Shown here one piece after another: positions 57,902 to 64,000 of a stretch of DNA of 64,000 nt (within the stretch, counting starts at the first letter, position 1; each line of letters opens with the position of its first letter). The stretch is from assembly GCF_905475395.1 (NCBI RefSeq), contig NC_058338.1:77139435-77203434 (forward strand), given 5' to 3'. The DNA comes from Chrysoperla carnea. Lineage: Eukaryota > Arthropoda > Insecta > Neuroptera > Chrysopidae. A model generated the notes under the pieces. The model ran no database searches. It was not told the DNA's origin and saw only the letters and a program-made list of their open reading frames with translations. The translations under genes and the position numbers were made by a program.

Positions 57902-60900
57902 TCAAAACTTCGTTGGTATTTGTGATTGAAGTCGGCTTCCTGCTAATTGGATTGTTTCAAGTTTCTGAAAGAAAAAATTTATATAACATAGTTTATGATT
58001 AATAGTTCGCTCAATATTTACTTGTGCAAATGAAAAACAAAAGAAAATGGATTTGTTTTCATTTCCATAGTTTATTATTGGCACTCCGAGTATTCCATAC
58101 GGTGATGTTAAACATTCCGTGGCATAATCGTTGGATACGTCTAAAAATACATCAAAATGAGTATTATTATGTCGGTATTATAAAATTTATATGTATTTAA
58201 ACCTTGATGATTTTGTTTGAAATTAATTTCCACTACAATATAATATCCACCTTCTGGATTGATGATATTTCGAAAACCACATTTTTTTAAATACTTTAAC
58301 AATAAATCACGATTGTCAGCGTAATTACTTTGAAAATATTCAAATCCATATTTTTCAATAGTTCTGGCTAAAGTTTCCTAAAACATTTTTCTCAATTTTT
58401 ATAAAGATAATAATTTTTATTTAAAATATACGTGAGGTGTTTCGGTTAGAATTACCATGACTGAATTCAATTTTTCTGTTTTCAAATATACAAACAAGAA
58501 GCCTTTCAATGTTACTCTGTAACTTTTGTTACCTGAACTGGTGTAAAAGAACTAAATGACAGTTGATGAACAACTTTTATCCTATTAACTAATTTTTCAG
58601 GACCATACACCCATGCAACTTTCCAACCTGTACGTCCATAAGTAACTCCACTGCCTCCTATTGTTAATGTTCTATTCCACGTCTCAGAAAGCGTTGCTGA
58701 AAGTAAATTTTTCGAATTAAATAAAAAAGCTCAAAAGATAAAAAATTTTCTCCATACCCATGCGAATATGTTTATTATGAACTACCGTTGAATCTAAGCA
58801 TTCATCAACTACGCATAGAACATTCCATTTTTTACATAAATTTGTAATAAATTCTAATTCATTTTTGGTATACACTTTTCCCAATAAGTAATTTGGATTA
58901 CTAAATATTATTAATTTGGTTTTATTATTAAATAAATTTTTCAAACATTCAAAATCAATAATCCAATTCATTGAAGATTGATTTTGCTCATTTTGATCTT
59001 CCTAAAATTGATAAAAAAATATAGATTGAATTTGGAAAATATTCAGGACTCAATTTTTTCCTCAGCTAACATATTTATTTGTTAATTTTCCTTTATAACT
59101 CCAAATTTTATCTTGTAAGTGTCAATATTTTATTAAATTAGAGGCAATACAAAGATCAAAATATAAAAAATTTACGGTAAAATATTTGTGTTCAAGTTTT
59201 TTTTTCGATCTAACATTGAATAAGTAAATATTTTAAAAGTTCATAGATTAGTTCAATAAAAATTGAGCGCGCTTTATTATGAGTGAAATTTTCAATGCCA
59301 TCTATATCGTTGTAATATAAGTAACGCTATTTACATTTTTCGTAAATTATAGTTTTTAACAGCTTTTAAACATTTTACTTACTTTCGGTTTCTTTGAAAA
59401 TTACAAAAAAATTAGATAAAACTATGAGTTCATCTCGACCTCGTATAAGAAAACGGTTAAGCGGCGCTGCGAATAGGAAAAGAGCAGCAGAAAAATTGAA
59501 AAAGGTAGAAGAAGTTATGTCAAAAACTGCTAAGCTTACAACTTTTTTCGAGAAAAAAGAAGAGGTGCAGTCTTATGAATCGAATTATTTCGGTCACAAA
59601 CAGGAAGGTAATTATTAAATTGCATGAATATATTTTATTTTATTTTAACTTAAATTCTACGAACTTAATTGTGCATTAAGAATTTTATAAAACTCTTAAC
59701 CTAAATGAAGAAATGAAACAAAAGTATAGGTTATTGTTAGATTAAAAAGCCTTTAAACCTCTTTTTTGAGCATCGTAAAAGTAAATCAATGAAAAAACAC
59801 GAAATTACTGATTCTCAATAGCACACAATAAAATCGTCATAAATGCATTTTTAGATAACTATATCCATGTTTCCAAATCACCTACTAAATTAAAGGACGT
59901 GAATACTTACGACAAACTTTAAAGGACATTCATGGACAATTCCACCATACATTAGCACAAGAGGTTTACAATTGTGATAAACTGGAGTAATCAGAATGAC
60001 TTCATCACCTTTATCAATAAATCCAGATATGCATATATATATAGCTTCTGTTAAACCCATTGTAATCACTAAGTTATTATCAGGACAAATTTGTCGATCT
60101 AATAAAGTCCTATAATATTTCGCCAAAAGATCTGCCAAACGTGCATGACCCTACAAAACTCAAACATAGTTCAAAAAAGTTTTTATTTCCCATATAGTCA
60201 CGCTCATTTAGTGTAATTTGTCCATTTCATGAAGAGTATATCCATCCGTACTTTTCATTTTCATCTATTTTGTAAAGAGGAGAGATGATTGGAATTTAAC
60301 CACCAAAACAGGCCCTAATATAATTAACCAAATCCAATTTTTGAATTGATTGGTATTGATATATGCTGGGGGGCCTTTTTTGTATAATAATTTGACCCGT
60401 AAAGATATGTCATAGAAAGGACATACGTTTCATGCAATATTCAATTTCACTAAGTGAACACGACAAATATTTACGTACAAAATCTCTCGTATATTGATTA
60501 AATAATTTTGTTTTATCAAGAACAACATCTGCTAAAATATTATTCATTTCTGGATTTGGACAAAAATCTATAAAGTGCCTACGCAAATCTATTGGTTTCA
60601 ATTCATTGCTTAAATTCACATCAGATGACCTAAAATTTTATAAATATTTTTATCCAAAATTTTATTAGAAGTATAAATTTTTAACCTTATATGAGAAACT
60701 TTTTAAAAAAACAGTCTAGACACATCATTGTTGTAAGCGAGGATTTTAACTACTGAACTCTAACACATGGAGTAAAAGCAAAGTTCAAAGCAATTTTTTT
60801 AGCTAGGTGTGCTTATTTTGAGCCATACTGTACGTTTGTGTTTTTATATGATCCACAGTGTGGTGTACATATAGGACCACTTTTGCATTTCAATAAAAGA

Positions 60901-60987
60901 TAAAACTTATCAGACTTACCAAAATTGATGCAAATTATTGCTACCTTCTTGGATACTTTTTAAAAACACTAATTTTCTATTATCCAT
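57902..60987 (-). CDS. Kynurenine aminotransferase-like pseudoenzyme, 8 exons, 407 residues
   Basis: This is a fold-type-I aminotransferase related to KYAT1/KYAT3. Exons, in transcript order: 60987-60920, 60629-60479, 60150-59911, 59001-58758, 58696-58533, 58377-58203, 58140-58022, 57964-57902. All introns are GT-AG, phases agree and no stop interrupts 407 codons. Family landmarks remain: NQYTR (64-68), DKGDEVILITPVY, LGKVYTKNEL, CKKWNVLCVVDE (209-220), RTGWKVAWVYGPEKL, GGYYIVVEINF and IFFCFSFA. By eye alignment the active site is gone. The Schiff-base Lys in the usual SAGKTF box is Val252 (GSGVTY). The NPHNP Asn is Tyr191, the cofactor Tyr after DEV is Leu222, the carboxylate Arg of YIRFCF is Phe380, and the GQG loop is Arg39-Arg40-His41. 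The gene is head to head with an intact paralogue at 62680 (35% identity in exon 2, identical exon length and phases). It is either a pseudoenzyme with a new role or a young pseudogene still without stops. Confidence 0.87.
59002..59910. other. Intron 3 of the KYAT-like gene, carrying a transposase-derived fragment
   Basis: The intron separates the 240 nt and 244 nt exons (phase 0). At 909 bp it is the largest intron of the gene. It contains a plus-strand open exon resembling the N-terminus of a hAT-type protein (59424-59607), antisense to the host gene. Confidence 0.7.
59424..59607 (+). pseudogene. hAT/ZMYM1-like N-terminal exon fragment, antisense in KYAT-like intron 3
   Basis: The ATG at 59424 opens a basic, Lys/Arg/Ala-rich peptide (RPRIRKRLSGAANRKRAAEK, then LKKVEEVMSKTAKLTTFFEK). 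This resembles the 'KRKLSGAxKRKxxxExxxxxxxLTxFF' N-terminus that precedes the TTF zinc finger in hAT-derived ZMYM1-like proteins. The frame ends at a plausible donor (GGAAG|GTAATT, 59607/59608) and a stop follows at 59616. No later exon, terminal repeat or target duplication was found nearby, so it is probably a stranded first exon. Confidence 0.5.
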
Positions 60988-62679
60988 ATTTTTAACTCTT
61001 GATAAATGTTAAATTTCCTCAATTAAAAGTATATTATTAAATAAAAGATTAACATAAACGTTTTAAAATTCAAATTCAATAATTAATCAATTCTTTTAGA
61101 GTGTGAATATTTCTAAAACTAAAAAAGAAATTAGAATAAAATAGAAATTATTTGAGCTTGGGTTTCTTAAATGACACCATGTAATATGTAGTAAGTATTG
61201 GTGTAAGTTGATGAAATCATGTTGTGATATTATCAGACATAGTTTCTGTTCCTATAGTCAATACTGACCTATGGTTAGCATGCTGGATTAATTTCAGAAC
61301 ACACTTATACTATGCTTCTGTTCGTAAAGAGATGTTACGTTTGAGAGCATCATGATATTATATCATCACTGAAAAATACACATTTAGAGAAAACCAACGC
61401 AACAGAAATAGTCGCGTTTACCAGTTTTTGAATGTATGTAAAAGAAACTTTTAAACACCTACTAGTCGAGTTGTTACACAATAAGGTGGACGAAAATATT
61501 AACTAACTTTATGTATAAATTATTCTTCTTTCGAATACAACAATTCTCCTCATGGATATATTACCCAAAGGCGTGAATTATTTCGTGTGCTTGAATTTCA
61601 ACTACCCCCTCCCCCCCTAACTTACTCAAATATCTCTTACTTTTAAGACTTTGTATGCATAGTTTCAAAAATTTTGCTGAAAGCCATTTCTAATAATGAA
61701 AATGCGAAGTACTTTCAGTGACTACGTGAAACGAGTTTGTTATAAATCCCACCTAATTAATAACAGATAAAACGAAAATCGGGAAAATTAATTACGATTT
61801 TTTTTAAAGAAAATACCTTATTTACTGACATTGTTATATCTGAACTTGGAAAATATCCCACATCACAGTTTTCATTTATATGTACCTTAATTATGTATGA
61901 TAAGGATTGTTTGTTTAAAAAAAACTTACTTTTATTAATATTTGCATATAAAATTCAATAAATTTGCATATAATTCAAAGTGGTTTATTAATTAAGCATA
62001 TCGCACTAACAATTTTTGAATTATCATTCAAAACTAGAGTTTTGTTGGTTTGATTATTAATAAAGCTATCAACAACCTGTATTGTAATTAAAACAATTAA
62101 TTCAACCTGTGATAAAATTAGTTGTAATGCAACAAAAGATAAAATGATACCAAATATTTAAAATAAATGCGCTAGCAAAAAGATAAGTTTAAAAAAAAAA
62201 TACTCGAAAATAATAAAAAAATCAGTTGTGGAAAATTTTAAAAAAGCAATTTTATATTTTGTTACAAATACGTTTTAATTAGGCTAGTTAAGGTTTTATA
62301 TGATTCAATTGATTTGATTTTAAATAAATAGTTCTAAACTTTCAAAGTAGTTTCAGTAAAATTTTTGTATTTTAAGGAAGTTTATTAATAATATTTGTTA
62401 AATATAGAAAATATAATAAATGTATGTATGTATAAAATTAGCATAATGTGTAATCATGTACTTTAGTCAAATTTTGTATTTGGATTATCATCATTAATTT
62501 GTTTTTAATTAATGTTTGATAAGAAAAATATTTAAGAGATGATTATTAATTTAGAGGTTAATAGGGAAATATACTTTGTATGATCTCTCTATTCTTTATC
62601 TCATTTAAAAATATTTAAAGCATTGTCATGCTATATTAATATATTATCTCCCATAAAAAATAAAGATAATTATCAAAAA
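60988..62679. promoter_or_regulatory. Bidirectional intergenic region between the KYAT paralogues
   Basis: These 1.7 kb separate the start codons of the divergent genes and should contain both promoters. No coding exon was seen. No CRE octamer or strong TATA cluster stands out from the A+T background. A C-rich run CCCCCTCCCCCCC at 61606-61618 is the only marked compositional feature. Confidence 0.5.
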
Positions 62680-64000
62680 ATGATTTCAAACAGTTTTAAA
62701 CAGTTGTGTAACAACCGTCGAGTAATTCAATCTACTATTTCTTGTCTATCAGCCGCAATGTCAACAAGTACTCAAAAAGGTGATGCCAATAAATTTAAAC
62801 TACCGAAACGATATGAAGGAAGTGAAAAAAGTGTTTGGTAAGTTTAATTATGTTTATATTTTGTTTTATCTCAAAATTTTGATATTTTCAATGTAATTAT
62901 AATAGATAAGCTAACCGTACTATACATTGAACATTAATTAACTTTGTTAAATTTGTAAAAATAATGTTTTGAGGGGTTTTCAATATAAAAATATATTTGA
63001 TCCAATATTGTTTCCATAAATCGGTGTATCAAAAATAAGTTTTTGGCTGAAAGTCAAGAATCAACAGCTGTTTTACATGTCAAAAATTATAGGTTTATTT
63101 GGATATCTAACCATAGACTAATATTAAATATAGACCACAAAGGCACAAAAGCAAGCTTTCTGTACTTGCTTTCAAACGACAACTGTCGTTATCGCTGTGT
63201 GATGGTACAGTTAAAATAATTCGATAGATATGCAGATGTTCCTTTCATCACATAAACATCACCGTCTGTATTAAGCTTGATGACTTTACCCAAGTGTAAT
63301 GATAACGATGCTCGTCGTTAATTTGGCTACTGATCGTTAACTAAACTTGTAAAACTTTAGACGATAAAAGCGGTTGAATTGAACATTTGGGATTGTTTTT
63401 GATAAATTCGTAATTATTTATATTTAATAAACATTTGGATATGGGGAAACAGTACAATGGTGCTTTATGTTGCGAAATCATTTAAATGAATAGATTTGGG
63501 TTAATGAGTAGCTTTCTTGTTCCTTTTTTTTTTATATAGACAATCGTAGTTGTTGATCCTTTTTTGTGCTAAGGTTGCTAAATATTTATTTTGTTAAGGT
63601 ACTAATGTAATTTTGAATTCAGGGTTGAATATATTCAGCTAGCTTTAGACCATAAACCACTCAATCTTGGACAAGGATTTGCTGATTTTGCTCCACCAGA
63701 TTACATCTCAAAAGCTTTAGCTGAAGTATCCACTGGAGAGAATGTTTTGTATCATCAATATACTCGAGGATTTGTACGTTAAGATAATCTAAAAGCAGTG
63801 ATGTCACAGATGCATATTTTTCGATATCTAGTACCTACTTGAGGGAACTCTATCTTTCCTTGATTTACGAAGGATTGAATTCTACTAAACCCAAGGTTGT
63901 CGAAATTTTTTCATCAAATACATTTTACCGTATCCGTACATCACTGCTGTAAATATAACCGAAAGCTTTTTTTTGATTTTTGAATTATTGTTTTATAGGG
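62680..64000 (+). CDS. KYAT: Kynurenine aminotransferase (KYAT), first exons; continues past the window
   Basis: This is a PLP-dependent aminotransferase predicted to convert kynurenine to kynurenic acid and to transaminate other amino acids such as glutamine (cysteine-conjugate beta-lyase family). Exon 1 is 62680-62837 and ends in phase 2 (TG|GTAAGT). Exon 2 is 63623-63773 (151 nt). The TTTTATAG acceptor at the window end places the first two bases (GG) of exon 3 at 63999. Exons 1-2 encode KRYEGSEKSVW, then VEYIQLALDHKPLNLGQGFA, DFAPPDYISKAL and YHQYTRGF, with the GQG substrate loop and NQYTR-type motif intact (here HQYTR). The ATG at 62680 adds a basic, Ser-rich leader (MISNSFKQLCNNRRVIQST) resembling a mitochondrial targeting peptide. 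A second in-frame ATG at 62758 would give a cytosolic form. The catalytic Lys exon lies outside the window. Confidence 0.88.

Noticed and set aside
57965-58021. Reading through the last 57 nt intron of the KYAT-like gene as coding, which is also open
   Set aside because: The 57 nt are a multiple of three without a stop, but splicing (GTAAAT donor, TTTCTTTCAG acceptor) joins FCFSFAQ directly to KLETIQLAG and restores the family's normal C-terminal spacing. A retained-intron isoform remains possible.
57902-60987. The KYAT-like gene as a processed (retro) pseudogene
   Set aside because: It has seven GT-AG introns, and the comparable exon has the same borders as the neighbour gene, so it is not a retrocopy.
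1-64000. CRISPR arrays, operons, ribosome-binding sites and rRNA or tRNA genes
   Set aside because: The window is eukaryotic nuclear DNA. No regularly spaced repeats of CRISPR type and no tRNA cloverleaf with A and B boxes were recognised.

Overview
The window is an A+T-rich, intron-containing, repeat-dense piece of an arthropod genome, almost certainly an insect. This follows from spliceosomal introns with GT-AG ends, three or four genes with clear animal orthologues, a BEL/Pao retrotransposon, pogo- and hAT-type DNA transposons, and several MITE-like inverted-repeat families. I cannot name the insect order from the sequence.

Layout. (1) 1-9,405 is gene-poor and probably lies in the first intron or downstream part of a minus-strand gene whose first coding exon is at 9,406-9,594. 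That exon encodes a signal peptide and the start of the propeptide of a neuroendocrine convertase 2 (PC2/amontillado) orthologue. A perfect CRE palindrome sits about 250 bp upstream. (2) 9,600-26,000 has no gene I can support. It holds foldback elements, copies of a dispersed family I call R1, a degenerate short tandem repeat, a hairpin, and a 2.4 kb near-perfect palindrome (21,486-23,859). (3) 26,010-32,878 is a full-length BEL/Pao LTR retrotransposon on the minus strand with an intact 1,725-residue Gag-Pol reading frame. It is inserted into an R1 copy. Its upstream LTR has been rebuilt by two adjacent inverted duplications, one of which starts at the primer-binding site. (4) 35,415-51,018 is a complete plus-strand RabGAP1 (GAPCenA-type Rab GTPase-activating protein) gene. 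Twelve coding exons join in frame to 1,090 residues, with an 8.5 kb first intron full of repeats. (5) 51,500-57,900 is repeat DNA, including a 502 bp deleted hAT element with an 8 bp target duplication. (6) 57,902-60,987 (minus) and 62,680-64,000 (plus, running off the window) are two head-to-head paralogues of kynurenine aminotransferase (KYAT).

The most striking result is the minus-strand KYAT paralogue. All eight exons splice in frame with canonical sites to a 407-residue protein with no stop or frameshift, and the one exon that can be compared has the same length and phases as in the intact neighbour. However, by eye alignment it has lost the residues that define the enzyme: the Schiff-base lysine (now Val252), the cofactor-contacting Asn (Tyr191) and Tyr (Leu222), the substrate-carboxylate Arg (Phe380) and the Gly-Gln-Gly substrate loop (Arg-Arg-His). 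It looks like a fast-evolving, catalytically dead aminotransferase fold (a pseudoenzyme) beside a conventional KYAT that probably has mitochondrial and cytosolic start sites. A plus-strand fragment resembling the N-terminus of a hAT-type transposase sits inside one of its introns.

The genes do not form a functional cluster. The KYAT pair is a local inverted duplication; RabGAP1 and PC2 are unrelated neighbours. The recurring theme of the non-coding DNA is inverted duplication at every scale, from 15 bp terminal repeats to roughly 960 bp arms. This may be a real property of the genome or partly an assembly or amplification artefact.
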